From JAICKN01 sp036489565 (GTDB lineage: Bacteria > Acidobacteriota > Terriglobia > Terriglobales > Acidobacteriaceae): DNA of 64,000 bases. Location of the stretch: NCBI GenBank assembly GCA_036489565.1, contig DASXFN010000061.1, positions 8,138-72,137 of the forward strand, written 5' to 3'. The notes under the pieces are model-generated. The model saw only the letters and a list, made by a program, of their open reading frames with translations, made no database searches and was not told the DNA's origin. Positions 16,533 to 25,085 of this stretch are shown piece after piece (position 1 is the stretch's first letter; every line of letters begins with the position of its first letter). A program made the translations under genes and the position numbers.

Positions 16533-18401
16533 ATGAGCAAGACATCCCGTCGTCAATTCCTGGCAATTACCGGTGCTACTGCTGGCGCTCTCCTTACCAA
16601 TCGCAATCTCCTGGCGCGGTCTATTGGTGGTGACAGTTCGGGCGCGTCAGGCGCATCGGCCGCCATTGTGCCTCCGCTTTCGGTGTTCAACTATTCCCAG
16701 GTGCAATTGCTCAATGGGCCTCTGCGCGAGCAGTTCGATCATAATCACGATTTGTTCTTGCATCTCGATGAAGACGCGTTGTTGAAGCCATTCCGCGAGC
16801 GGGAAGGAATGCCTGCTCCGGGCCCGGACATGGGCGGATGGTACGACAACTCCAACGATTTCAGTCCTCCGGATGACTTTCACGGATTTATTCCGGGGCA
16901 CAGCTTCGGGCAGTATCTTTCCGCGTTGGCGCGCGCTTACGCCGTTACGGGATCGAAGCCGACGCAGGAAAAAGTGCAGCGTCTGGTTCGTGCTTTTGCG
17001 GAAACGGTCGAACCTCAGGGAAAATTCTACGTTGGCTATCATCTGCCCGCCTATACCTATGACAAGACCAGTTGCGGTCTGATTGATGCTCACGAGTTCG
17101 CCCAGGACCCGAACGCACTCAACGTGCACTGGCGCGCCACGCAAGCGGTGCTGCCGCACCTTCCAGAAAAAGCTTTAAGCCGGGCTGAACAGCGCGCTCG
17201 CTTTCACAAAAGCGTCGCTGATACCTGGGATGAAACTTACACACTTCCGGAAAACTTTTTTCTGGCTTACCGCCGCAGCGGAAACCCACGTTATCGGGAT
17301 CTAGCCGTCCGGTTTATCGAAGAAGACTATTTCGGACCCCTCGCTGACGGGAAAAATGTGCTCCCCGGCGAGCATGCGTACAGTCACGTCAACGCGCTCA
17401 GTTCCGCCATGCAATCGTATTTAGTGCTCGGTCAGGAAAAGTATTTGCGGGCGGCAAGCAACGGATTGCGTATGGTGCAGGACCAGAGCTACGCCACTGG
17501 TGGATGGGGGCCGGATGAAGCATTCGTCGTCCCCGGACAAGGCTTGTTGAATGCCAGCCTGGGAACCACGCATGCCAGTTTTGAGACCGGCTGCGGCGCC
17601 TACGGACACTTCAAGATCACCCGCTATTTGTTGCAGACCACGAAAGATTCGCGCTACGGCGACAGCATGGAACGCGTACTTTACAACACGATTGCAGGCG
17701 CAACCCCAATCATGCAGGACGGAACCACCTTTTATTATTCTGACTACAACAACAACGCCAGGAAGGTCCACTACAGAGATAAGTGGCCCTGTTGTTCCGG
17801 AACGTTCCCACAACTGACAGCCGACTATGGAATAAGCTCCTATTACAAAAGTCAGGATGGCGTCTATGTCAATTTATTTATCCCTTCCAGGGTGTCGTGG
17901 TCGCAGAATAATACCGCCTGCAGTCTCACACAAAACACGAAATATCCTTCCGAGAACACCACGCAACTTGATTTCTCCCTCGCGCGTCCCGAAGCATTCA
18001 CGGTTTATGTTCGCATTCCCGAATGGGCCGGCGCGAAAAGCAATCTCTCGCTGAACGGTAACCGAACAAGCAATGAACTGGTGCCGGGAAAGTTTCTGGC
18101 TTTGCAGCGTACATGGAAAGATGGAGATCGGGTAGAGCTTGAACTTGAAATGCCTCTGCGGCTGCAAGCGGTGGACAATGAAAATCCTCACCGCGTCGCC
18201 TTGATGCATGGTCCCATTGCGCTCTTTGCTGTAGGGGATATTCCTTCAAGGATCACGCGGGCCCAGTTGCTGGCCGCAACACCGGCCCCACAATCGAAAG
18301 AAGACTGGCAGGTACGGACTGACGGCGGTACCATGACGATGCGCCCCTTCGCATCCATCATGAGTGAGAATTATCGTTTATACCAAACAGTGGAAAGCTA
18401 A
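16533..18401 (+). CDS. GH127-like (DUF1680) beta-L-arabinofuranosidase-type enzyme, divergent subgroup
   Basis: Start chosen at ATG 16533, where a Tat leader begins (SRRQFLAITGA); the longer frame to 16434 would run through site C. The protein has 622 residues. DUF1680 features include LLNGPLREQFDHN near the N-terminus, GGWGPDEAF, SFETGCGAYGH and WPCCSGTFPQ, where Cys420-Cys421 match the catalytic/zinc Cys pair. The spacing of the Glu and Cys in the FETGC block differs from classic GH127, so it may belong to a sister subgroup of the DUF1680 clan. It probably releases L-arabinose from arabinose-decorated glycans in the periplasm. araA follows 54 bases downstream. Confidence 0.85.
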   Translation: MSKTSRRQFLAITGATAGALLTNRNLLARSIGGDSSGASGASAAIVPPLSVFNYSQVQLLNGPLREQFDHNHDLFLHLDEDALLKPFREREGMPAPGPDMGGWYDNSNDFSPPDDFHGFIPGHSFGQYLSALARAYAVTGSKPTQEKVQRLVRAFAETVEPQGKFYVGYHLPAYTYDKTSCGLIDAHEFAQDPNALNVHWRATQAVLPHLPEKALSRAEQRARFHKSVADTWDETYTLPENFFLAYRRSGNPRYRDLAVRFIEEDYFGPLADGKNVLPGEHAYSHVNALSSAMQSYLVLGQEKYLRAASNGLRMVQDQSYATGGWGPDEAFVVPGQGLLNASLGTTHASFETGCGAYGHFKITRYLLQTTKDSRYGDSMERVLYNTIAGATPIMQDGTTFYYSDYNNNARKVHYRDKWPCCSGTFPQLTADYGISSYYKSQDGVYVNLFIPSRVSWSQNNTACSLTQNTKYPSENTTQLDFSLARPEAFTVYVRIPEWAGAKSNLSLNGNRTSNELVPGKFLALQRTWKDGDRVELELEMPLRLQAVDNENPHRVALMHGPIALFAVGDIPSRITRAQLLAATPAPQSKEDWQVRTDGGTMTMRPFASIMSENYRLYQTVES

Positions 18402-18455
18402 AGCGTTGTGTCCGCAGTTCGGCACAATGAATGGCATCCCTTCAAAGAGGTCAGA

Positions 18456-19943
18456 ATGATCGACTTCGCCGGTCTGGAAGCTTGGTTTGTCGTCGGAAGC
18501 CAGCACCTTTACGGGCCAGAAACATTAAAGAAGGTGGAAGAGCACGCGGTTATCATTGCGCGGGCATTGGCCGTGTCTTCAGAAATACCCGTGAAGATCG
18601 TGTGCAAGCCGGTGATGACCGGTAGCGAATCCATCCACCAGTTGTGCCTCGATGCCAACAGTTCCAAAAATTGCATTGGGCTGATTGCCTGGATGCACAC
18701 CTTCTCGCCGGCCCGAATGTGGGTTGCGGGGTTGAAGTCGCTGGACAAGCCGCTGATGCACCTTCATACACAATTTAACCAGCAACTGCCATGGTCGGCG
18801 ATCGACATGGACTTCATGAACCTGAATCAATCCGCCCACGGCGACCGCGAGTTCGGATTTATTGGCGCCCGTATGCGTCTCAAGCGAAAGATCATCGTCG
18901 GGTTCTGGGAGGACAAGGCTGTGCACGCGGAGATAGGCGGCTGGATACGCGCCGCCTGCGCCTGGCGTGATGCTCAGCAGTTGAAGGTTGCCCGCTTCGG
19001 CGACAACATGAGGAACGTCGCCGTAACCGAAGGCAATAAGCTGAGCGCGGAAATTAAGCTGGGCTATTCGGTGAATGGGTATGGCCTTGGTGATCTGGTG
19101 CGCCATATGCAGCAAGCGACGGACAAGCAAATCAACGAAGTTGTTGCGGAGTACGATAGCAGCTATGCGGTCACGGAACCATTACGCGCAGGCGGAAACA
19201 AGCGCGGGTCCCTGCGCGAGGCGGCCAGAATTGAGATCGGGCTGCGGCATTTTCTTGAAGAAACCGACTCTCACGCCTTTACCGATACATTTGAGGACCT
19301 GCATGGGCTAGCGCAACTTCCCGGAATCGCCGCGCAGCGGCTCATGTCCGATGGCTATGGCTTCGGAGCTGAGGGGGACTGGAAATCTGCCGCCTTGGTG
19401 CGTGCCGTCAAAGTCATGGGCCATGGACTGAAGGGCGGTTCTTCTTTCATGGAGGATTACACTTACCATTTGCCAGACCGCGGGCAGGTGCTGGGCGCGC
19501 ACATGCTGGAGGTTTGCCCTTCCATCGCGAAAGACAAACCGTCGGCGGAAATTCATCCTCTTTCTATCGGTGGAAAAGAAGATCCCGTTCGTTTGGTATT
19601 TACCGCCGCAACAGGGCCGGCCGTGAACGCCTCCCTTGTGGATATAGGAAGCCGCTTCCGGTTGATCGTCAATCAAGTGAACGTGATACAGCCTGAGCAC
19701 TCACTGCCCAAATTGCCCGTCGCTCGCGCGGTCTGGGTGCCTGAGCCCAACCTGAAGATTGCAGCGACGGCTTGGATCACTGCGGGCGGCTCGCACCACA
19801 CTGCCTTCAGTTCCGCACTGATTTCAGAACATCTACAAAATTTCGCGGAGATGGCGGGTATGGAATATCTGGTGATTGACCAAAATACGAAACTCGCCGA
19901 GTTTGCGAAAGAACTCAGATGGAATGATTTGTACTATCACTAG
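18456..19943 (+). CDS. araA: L-arabinose isomerase
   Basis: 495 residues, the usual AraA length, starting at ATG 18456 after an AAAGAGG ribosome site. The N-terminus FVVGSQHLYGPETL and internal FEDLHGLAQLPGIAAQRLMS and GYGFGAEGDWK blocks are signature AraA sequences; the catalytic glutamates and metal-binding histidines (SFMEDYTYH, GGSHHTAFS) are present. It converts cytoplasmic L-arabinose to L-ribulose, the step after GH127 action. No ribulokinase or epimerase follows; the operon ends 30 bases before an integrated element. Confidence 0.97.
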   Translation: MIDFAGLEAWFVVGSQHLYGPETLKKVEEHAVIIARALAVSSEIPVKIVCKPVMTGSESIHQLCLDANSSKNCIGLIAWMHTFSPARMWVAGLKSLDKPLMHLHTQFNQQLPWSAIDMDFMNLNQSAHGDREFGFIGARMRLKRKIIVGFWEDKAVHAEIGGWIRAACAWRDAQQLKVARFGDNMRNVAVTEGNKLSAEIKLGYSVNGYGLGDLVRHMQQATDKQINEVVAEYDSSYAVTEPLRAGGNKRGSLREAARIEIGLRHFLEETDSHAFTDTFEDLHGLAQLPGIAAQRLMSDGYGFGAEGDWKSAALVRAVKVMGHGLKGGSSFMEDYTYHLPDRGQVLGAHMLEVCPSIAKDKPSAEIHPLSIGGKEDPVRLVFTAATGPAVNASLVDIGSRFRLIVNQVNVIQPEHSLPKLPVARAVWVPEPNLKIAATAWITAGGSHHTAFSSALISEHLQNFAEMAGMEYLVIDQNTKLAEFAKELRWNDLYYH

Positions 19944-19972
19944 GCGGATAGTGCCTGAGAGGATTGGAATGG

Positions 19973-20018
19973 TTGGTTGCGGGGGCTGGATTTGAACCAG
20001 CGACCTTTGGGTTATGAG
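19973..20018. repeat. Left attachment repeat (46-bp copy of tRNA-fMet 3' half)
   Basis: Identical over 46 bases to 28039-28084, which is the 3' half of the intact tRNA-fMet gene from the anticodon loop through the encoded CCA. The 5' half of the tRNA is absent here. This is the distal att site of an element integrated in the tRNA gene. Confidence 0.93.
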
Positions 20019-20114
20019 TTTCCCGATAGCAGTTAACGTGGTTTAGATTCAAGCACGGACGGGAATATCAAACCACGGAAAAGTGCTTCGGGAACGCTCA
20101 GGAACATTCGAGTA

Positions 20115-20129
20115 TGAGCGAATATGAGC
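20115..20129. repeat. Paired TGAGC repeat, left element end
   Basis: TGAGCGAATATGAGC, about 97 bases inside the left att repeat. A similar pair (TGAGCGAAAAATGAGC) lies at 27982-27997 near the right att repeat. Possible arm-type integrase or excisionase binding sites. Confidence 0.35.
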
Positions 20130-20132
20130 ATG

Positions 20133-20570
20133 TCATTCCATCCAACTGGACGGTAATCTTCCACCGCTCAAAACAGTCGAGGTAAAGCGAACTTCGTTGA
20201 TAATATTTTTGCAAACTAAGCACAGCCGAGAGTTCTCACCACATGCACCCACGCCGCGTTCACTCATTGGAGCGGCCTTGTTGTCTGCAAAACAAGTCGG
20301 ACAGAGCGGACGATCAGGATGCGTTTTTTCGTACCAATAGGGATTGCGAAACTCGAACTCATCACTCTTGAATCTGAGCTTTTCGCGCAGGTCGCGGTTT
20401 TCATCTTCTAATTCTTCCGCCATACGTTTCAGAGCCCGCACGTGGTCGGTAATCTCGTCTATCTGTTGTTTGTGCTCGCGGTCTTTTACGTTCTTGCCAA
20501 GTTCATACAGTTTTTTAGAAATCTCCGAAGCGCCCTTGACTACACCGATTGTTGTGATTGGATCAATCAT
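20133..20570 (-). CDS. Coiled-coil protein with C-terminal zinc ribbon, function unknown
   Basis: Start chosen at ATG 20570, 20 bases after the upstream gene; an upstream ATG at 20636 would overlap that gene by 46 bases. It encodes 145 residues. The N-terminus is a hydrophobic helix (MIDPITTIGVV), followed by a charged coiled coil (about residues 20-70, RALKRMAEELEDENRDLREK). The C-terminal half contains CPTC, a middle Cys and CLVC, consistent with a zinc ribbon. It forms a likely operon with the AlbA_2 gene. I do not recognise the family beyond these features; the position at an element end suggests accessory cargo. Confidence 0.7.
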   Translation of the reverse strand: MIDPITTIGVVKGASEISKKLYELGKNVKDREHKQQIDEITDHVRALKRMAEELEDENRDLREKLRFKSDEFEFRNPYWYEKTHPDRPLCPTCFADNKAAPMSERGVGACGENSRLCLVCKNIINEVRFTSTVLSGGRLPSSWME

Positions 20571-20590
20571 AAATAATTTTACTTTGCGGT

Positions 20591-21253
20591 TTATTCGATC
20601 ACTAAGACTTTTAACCGCTCGTTTTCTGCGTCCCAACTCAATAATAGTCTTTCAATCGGCTCTGAATACTCAAAGTAGTTTCCAGTATGGGTGGTCTGAA
20701 CATAAAACGATACCCAGTGCCCATTGACGACAACGATTCTTGCGGGTTCTTTATGAAGGCGATACATAGTGCTCTGATACGTCACTAACTTTCCACCGCT
20801 TTGCCATTCTATAGTAACGAATTTGTTGACCCACTTCGCAAGCTCCCATTGTTTACTACTCCGCAGTTCGATAAGCTGCTGAAAAAGTGATTCTGTGGCT
20901 TTTATTGTTTGAGAACTTTGACGAACCCACGCCTGCCCCCCGAAGTGTGGTGTTAGGCCATTTCGCTTAATGTCCACTCGAACGCATTGCTTACCGTCGC
21001 GTTCATAAACCTCAGTACGATAGTAGATTCCTGGATATATCTTTGCAGCTTCGGCTGCTACTTTTTTCTGAATGCTGTCGGTATTGCTAACGCCTTGAAC
21101 CGCTCCGTCGTCTTTTTCGCCGATAAAAATCTGCGCTGTGTCCCCTGGCGCGACCGAGTTCGCAAAAGCGACCAACGTCTTCAACAAGTCTTTTAAGTCG
21201 CTCTCAACCTTTTTTTCGCGGAGACTATCTTCGGCTTGCCACACAGTCTTCAT
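20591..21253 (-). CDS. AlbA_2 (Schlafen-type) domain protein
   Basis: 220 residues. The N-terminal half (about 10-125) matches the AlbA_2/Schlafen-like putative ATP/nucleic-acid-binding domain: VAFANSVAPGDTAQIFIGEK, DGAVQGVSN, and a C-terminal VRQSSQTIKAT strand. The second half is unassigned. Such proteins occur as regulators and in anti-phage and toxin-like systems. It is the first gene of a two-gene unit with the zinc-ribbon protein at the left end of the element, transcribed opposite to the core module. A defence role is a guess from position. Confidence 0.75.
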   Translation of the reverse strand: MKTVWQAEDSLREKKVESDLKDLLKTLVAFANSVAPGDTAQIFIGEKDDGAVQGVSNTDSIQKKVAAEAAKIYPGIYYRTEVYERDGKQCVRVDIKRNGLTPHFGGQAWVRQSSQTIKATESLFQQLIELRSSKQWELAKWVNKFVTIEWQSGGKLVTYQSTMYRLHKEPARIVVVNGHWVSFYVQTTHTGNYFEYSEPIERLLLSWDAENERLKVLVIE

Positions 21254-21729
21254 AGGCCGCTATTTTACACGTCGCTTCAATTATTTTGACCGCTGCGCTG
21301 CCATCTCCGCGCTTTCCTAATCGAACCTAGTTCCGCGTAGTCTGCAAGTCTATAACGCAACGTCGTGCGTTTTGACTGCTGATATATGCAGTGAGTACGC
21401 CGCAAATATCCGCGCCCATTCCCCGTAACCTGCCCGTAACAGTCCTGGCCCATACAACGCGCCCATTCCCGTCTATCTCATTGGAAGGGAAGAACGCAGA
21501 GCATAGAGACACGGCGCAGACGTTTGCAGTAAACATTCATCTCTATCTATGTGACATTCGAGGCGTTGTAGCGACATCGTTCCACGTGGTACAACGCGGT
21601 ATGCGGTTTGTTGATCTACCGGGTGCCGCTCCTCGCGGAAATTTCCCTAGTTTTTCTCGTCCACACGTAGTTTTTGCCTAGTGTGTACGTACAAATCCGC
21701 TAATACGTATATTTTTCTTGCTTGGGTAC

Positions 21730-21779
21730 CACGTTGACAGCGTGATAATTACTGGATTCCTCGCGGAATCACGTTGACA
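21730..21779. repeat. Two CACGTTGACA direct repeats
   Basis: 10-bp copies at 21730-21739 and 21770-21779, 40 bases apart, the second containing the -35 box of the promoter at 21774. They could be binding sites of an element-encoded regulator. Confidence 0.4.
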
Positions 21780-21802
21780 AACCGCGCCCAACCTGTTACT
21801 AT
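21774..21802 (+). promoter_or_regulatory. Sigma70-type promoter for the small-gene operon
   Basis: A perfect TTGACA -35 box (21774-21779), a 17-base spacer and TACTAT (21797-21802), about 80 bases before the first small gene at 21883. Confidence 0.6.
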
Positions 21803-21882
21803 TAAAATGTCGAGGCAGGAATACCTGCTTCGCTTTGCTGACCGGAATCAACCTGGTCGGCATTTTCTATTTACGGAGCATA

Positions 21883-22101
21883 ATGCCCGCCAAAATTATC
21901 AAGTCAGATGCGGATCGTCTGCACGAATTGCGCAGGACGAATCGCGGACAAGTAAACGCATTGCGCCATGAAATCGTCGAACGCGATCAGTGGATAGCGC
22001 AGCAAGGACTACGCATCCGCCACCTGGAAAAAATTTATTTTGAACTCGCCAAGTATGCTGAGCAGTTCATCACGAAGGAAACCACCAATGTCAGAAGTTG
22101 A
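21883..22101 (+). CDS. Small coiled-coil protein of the element
   Basis: 72 residues from ATG 21883, preceded by GGAG with good spacing; an in-frame start at 21835 lacks this. It is Arg/Glu-rich and predicted helical (RLHELRRTNRGQVNALRHEI). Its end overlaps the next gene by 14 bases. No family recognised. Confidence 0.6.
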   Translation: MPAKIIKSDADRLHELRRTNRGQVNALRHEIVERDQWIAQQGLRIRHLEKIYFELAKYAEQFITKETTNVRS

Positions 22102-22699
22102 AACAGAAATCACCAGCGCAGAACTGGATGCGGTTTATGCCGCCCAACAAAAAGCAGAGCAGGAACTCGCCGAAAAAAACGAAGCCGAAGGAAAGCTGCG
22201 CGAAGAAATTGCAGAAACGAAATTGCGCGACCTTTTCAGTGATGCCCGCAAGGAATCGGGATTTGCGTTCCATATGAGCACGCCCGAATTGATGAAACTG
22301 GTTCGCAGCGAGCCGAATTTCTTGGTCAACGCCGAAGAAAAAAGTTTTTTCATTGACGGTAGCCGCGTCGAATTGCCGGACATGCTTCGCGCGTTCGCGG
22401 CGCGACATCGCTGGTCGCGTGAAGCTACAGCGGCAGAACGCTCCGCGTGGCGTGGGCAGAAAGAAACGGGAATTCGATCCAAAGCGGATTTGAAAACCAC
22501 TTCGGAAAAGTCCAGTTACGTTTCTCGTTTCGGTGCGGATGCGTACGCATCGCTTCCTGCTAACACTCCGATTGACGACTCGAAAATTCAATATTTGACG
22601 CTTGAGGAATTCGGCAAACTTCCCACAAAACAGAAGGTTCGCTTCGTGGCAAAGCACGGAAGCGCAGCGGTCGAAAACTTGAGATTTAACAAGCGATGA
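22088..22699 (+). CDS. Hypothetical element protein with N-terminal coiled coil
   Basis: 203 residues from ATG 22088 after a GGAA ribosome site. The N-terminal about 50 residues form a charged coiled coil (AAQQKAEQELAEKNEAEGK), followed by a mixed region. The overlap with the genes on both sides (14 bases before, 4 after) supports translation. I do not recognise the family; the composition is typical of phage or satellite accessory proteins. Confidence 0.65.
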   Translation: MSEVETEITSAELDAVYAAQQKAEQELAEKNEAEGKLREEIAETKLRDLFSDARKESGFAFHMSTPELMKLVRSEPNFLVNAEEKSFFIDGSRVELPDMLRAFAARHRWSREATAAERSAWRGQKETGIRSKADLKTTSEKSSYVSRFGADAYASLPANTPIDDSKIQYLTLEEFGKLPTKQKVRFVAKHGSAAVENLRFNKR

Positions 22700-22824
22700 A
22701 AAATAATTGCCCACATTGCGCGGGTCGCATCCGGTTGACCCGCAAATCAGTTCAAGTTCCGGCGCGGCGCGTTCAGAAAAAAATTGTTCGCAAGAATTCT
22801 CCGCGAAGTTCCAAAACTTTTTAG
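22696..22824 (+). CDS. 42-residue basic mini-protein with a CPHC knuckle
   Basis: Overlaps the upstream stop by ATGA. The N-terminus MKNNCPHCAGRIRL has one Cys-x2-Cys pair and is followed by an Arg/Lys-rich tail. One CxxC pair could bind half a zinc site or act in a dimer. Support comes from the overlap and composition only. Confidence 0.45.
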   Translation: MKNNCPHCAGRIRLTRKSVQVPARRVQKKIVRKNSPRSSKTF

Positions 22825-23062
22825 CGGTCTGAATTTTTTTATGGGTATCACTTTAACGCCGTTAACGGCATTCACGGCGTTCCCGCGTCACGGTCTAAAC
22901 TTTGACAGCGGGATAGGCGGCCACGTTTCAGACCGGACGTGGTCGTTCGATTTGCTCTCGCTCGACTACAGGCGAGTGGAGCACGACTGGGCGCGGTTCT
23001 GAACTCAAGACTCTCCCGCGCCCACGTCGCAGTTACTTTCAGTTTTCAATGATCCGAGCTTG
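22825..23062. other. Spacer between mini-protein and serine recombinase genes
   Basis: No supported gene. It holds a perfect 12-bp palindrome GCCGTTAACGGC (22858-22869) and a CCACGT/ACGTGG inverted repeat a little downstream. The recombinase gene ends at its right side, so a recombination site could lie here, but none is proven. Confidence 0.4.
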
Positions 23063-23650
23063 CTACGCGGCCCTGAGCCGAATCGAAAGCGTAGCGGCAG
23101 AGCATCCGAGGTCAAGCGCAATGGCGCGGAGACTCTGCCCCGCGCCGATTCGCTCCCGTACTGCCGCTAGATCAATCTCAATGCTTGGTCGGCTTGGTCT
23201 GCCGAGTTTTACGCCGCGCTCACGCGCCACACGTAGGCCCGCGCAAACACGTTCCCTAATCCGTATCTTCTCCTGCTTGGCGAGTGTCGCAAGCAGAGAC
23301 AGAACAACGTCACGGAATACGCCACACGAATCTAGGAACGGCTCTGTAAAGCTACGGAAGCCCACACCATAGGCTGCAAGCTGATTGAGCAGTGTGAGCG
23401 TAGGCAGCGTCCCCTGGCGCGAGAATCGGTCTAGCGACCATACGAGTACAGCATCAAAGCGGCGTTGGCTTGCGTCCAGGAATAGCCGCTGGAATGCGTC
23501 CCGGTCTGCGGTACCTCCGCTAACACGGTCAACGTACTCCCGGTACACGGCCCATTCCTGCTTGGCGCAGAACTCGCGTAGCTGTATTAGCTGGTTCTCG
23601 CTCTCTTGCTTGTCGCGTGTCGAAACTCTTGCATAGATCGCGCAGATCAT
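23063..23650 (-). CDS. Small serine recombinase (resolvase/invertase family)
   Basis: 195 residues. The N-terminal catalytic domain has the nucleophile Ser10 in IYARVSTRDK and the arginine motif WSLDRFSRQG; the E-helix region follows (RDVVLSLLATLAKQEKIRIR). A short C-terminal HTH (SLRAIALDLGCSAATLSIRL) completes the resolvase/invertase plan. It cuts and rejoins DNA at short sites through a 5'-phosphoserine link. It is encoded opposite to the core operon of the element and may resolve multimers or invert a segment. No inverted target pair was identified. Confidence 0.92.
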   Translation of the reverse strand: MICAIYARVSTRDKQESENQLIQLREFCAKQEWAVYREYVDRVSGGTADRDAFQRLFLDASQRRFDAVLVWSLDRFSRQGTLPTLTLLNQLAAYGVGFRSFTEPFLDSCGVFRDVVLSLLATLAKQEKIRIRERVCAGLRVARERGVKLGRPSRPSIEIDLAAVRERIGAGQSLRAIALDLGCSAATLSIRLRAA

Positions 23651-23773
23651 GTGGTTCTCCGTTTAACGAATCATCTGATTCTCTAAACACAAACTGTGAC
23701 AAAACTCAGCATTGATTCTGTATGACTTACGCGGCGCATGCAGATTGGGGTTTTACTGAACGCGCCGGATGAG

Positions 23774-23956
23774 TTACACAGCTTGTGCCAGCGTCCCTGC
23801 CGCAGCCGCGTGGAGTAACGATTCAACAACGCAGCCATCCGTAGGCAAGCCGTACTTCTCGCAGAACGCACGCTGCGCAGCGTCATAGTCAGCATGACAG
23901 TGATAGGTAAGAGCTAGGTAATCGTCCGCGACCGCTTGAAATGAACCTGTTTCCAT
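23774..23956 (-). CDS. Small hypothetical protein
   Basis: 60 residues from an ATG preceded by GAGG eight bases upstream. Acidic, with three cysteines and an Ala-rich C-terminus. It lies upstream of the serine recombinase on the same strand. No family recognised. Confidence 0.45.
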   Translation of the reverse strand: METGSFQAVADDYLALTYHCHADYDAAQRAFCEKYGLPTDGCVVESLLHAAAAGTLAQAV

Positions 23957-24162
23957 AGTAGTAACCTCGCATTGGTGTCGTCACAGTGCGTGACGCGGAT
24001 CGCACACTACCAACGCAACAATCATTTGTCAATACAAATCGTGAAATCGTCAGCTTTCATGGTATGACCACGTCAACGATGTAAACAGTGCGTCGGTGTC
24101 ACACAATTTTTTCTTAGTAATTACTAAGTCAACAAGTAAACCACGGCACACATAGAGGAGTT
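23957..24162. promoter_or_regulatory. Divergent control region with three inverted repeats
   Basis: Lies between the minus-strand small gene and the plus-strand gene at 24163. Inverted repeats: GTCAC-N5-GTGAC (23980-23994), ATTTGT-N4-ACAAAT (24024-24039) and a perfect 16-bp palindrome (24113-24128). A TTGACA on the minus strand overlaps the second repeat. This looks like a repressor-controlled divergent promoter. Confidence 0.5.
24113..24128. promoter_or_regulatory. Perfect 16-bp palindrome CTTAGTAATTACTAAG
   Basis: 35 bases before the start codon of the gene at 24163, a typical repressor position. The binding protein may be one of the HTH proteins of the element. Confidence 0.5.
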
Positions 24163-24648
24163 ATGAAGTCAACCGCCGAAAAACTAGAAACCGTGTTCGC
24201 GCCGAAATCAAGCCGCGCTGAATACATGCAGAAATATCGCTCCACGAAACGCGCATCCGAGACGGAAGCGAGCAAATTGGCCGCGTCAATCAAAAAGTCC
24301 TTCGATGATGCCAAGAAGCGTATCGAAGCCGCGCTATTGGAAGTGCCAGCGGGGACGCAAGTACATTTGCGCCACATTGAAGCACTAGCGAAACTTGAGC
24401 GCAGTTACCGCGACGAACTTTCGGAGCGCGGATTGTCTCCGCAGAATTTAGGAGTAGCCACGGCCCAGGGTTGGAAATTTGTTTGCAGCGTGAATGCGCG
24501 AGGCTCTGTCGCAATCGTTGAAGTCAAACGCGGCCAAGCCGATCCGCAATCTGCTCCGTTTCCCGAACGCTCTGGCGCAGACCTTAAAACAATCAACGAA
24601 TTGGAGAGCGAGTTTGGCGACGCTCCGCGCGCAGAAACAGAGGATTGA
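24163..24648 (+). CDS. Hypothetical element protein
   Basis: 161 residues from an ATG with AGGAG two bases upstream. The N-terminal half is Lys/Arg/Glu-rich and probably helical (AEYMQKYRSTKRASETEASK). The second half has a short beta-rich stretch (GWKFVCSVNARGSVAIVEVK) and an acidic tail. First gene after the palindromic control region; the HTH gene follows 4 bases later. No family recognised. Confidence 0.65.
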   Translation: MKSTAEKLETVFAPKSSRAEYMQKYRSTKRASETEASKLAASIKKSFDDAKKRIEAALLEVPAGTQVHLRHIEALAKLERSYRDELSERGLSPQNLGVATAQGWKFVCSVNARGSVAIVEVKRGQADPQSAPFPERSGADLKTINELESEFGDAPRAETED

Positions 24649-24652
24649 TTTT

Positions 24653-24862
24653 ATGAACTCAGCAGCGTCACTTTTGACCCCGAAGGAAACAGCAGAAATT
24701 TTACGGGTGAGCAAAAGTTATATTTATTTTTTAGCGGGAAGCGGCCAGCTTGCTTCCTTGAAAATCGGCAAAAAGATTTTATTTTCACGCGCAACGATTG
24801 ACGCAGTTTTGAAACACGGCTTGCCCGATTCCAACATTGCCCGATACCGAAACGCAAAATGA
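24653..24862 (+). CDS. Excisionase/MerR-like helix-turn-helix protein (HTH_17 type)
   Basis: 69 residues, start at ATG 24653. LLTPKETAEILRVSKSYIYF, then KIGKKILFSRATIDAVL, is the winged-HTH layout of small excisionase/AlpA-like proteins. It overlaps the next gene by ATGA. It may regulate the element or bend DNA at the att sites. A second protein of the same type is encoded at 26658. Confidence 0.8.
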   Translation: MNSAASLLTPKETAEILRVSKSYIYFLAGSGQLASLKIGKKILFSRATIDAVLKHGLPDSNIARYRNAK

Positions 24863-25068
24863 GCGACTCGATAACCGATGCGTTCAATCCTTCGATTTCC
24901 CTCGCGGAGTGGCGAAAGAAACACTTGAATACTGGGGACAAACCCTACTGGGACTTGAACGCGCCCAGTTTTACTAAGTTTCTGACGAAGTACCGCGCGT
25001 GTCCCGGTGGAATCAGATCCGCAGAGGGAAAATCGTTCCGTGAATTTTATTCGGGCGCGACATCGTAG
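24859..25068 (+). CDS. Small hypothetical protein
   Basis: 69 residues, overlapping the HTH gene by ATGA. Sequence SLAEWRKKHLNTGDKPYWDL; no family recognised. Translation coupling is the main support. Confidence 0.55.
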   Translation: MSDSITDAFNPSISLAEWRKKHLNTGDKPYWDLNAPSFTKFLTKYRACPGGIRSAEGKSFREFYSGATS

Positions 25069-25085
25069 CCGCTAATCTTTCGTGG

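Larger units (their letters stand above)
21254..21882. other. Long intergenic region of the element
   Basis: About 630 bases with no supported gene; overlapping open frames on both strands show no family resemblance or ribosome site. It contains a CCACGTGG palindrome inside a CGTTGTA/TACAACG inverted repeat (about 21567-21600), two CACGTTGACA direct repeats 40 bases apart and the promoter at 21774. Likely the control region of the element core. Confidence 0.5.

Noticed and set aside
20591..21253. Calling the AlbA_2 gene a known defence gene
   Set aside because: The domain is widespread in regulators as well; nothing in the sequence proves a defence role.
21327..21681. Overlapping frames on both strands in the element spacer
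   Set aside because: Neither has a ribosome site or family resemblance; promoter-like and repeated elements fit the region better.
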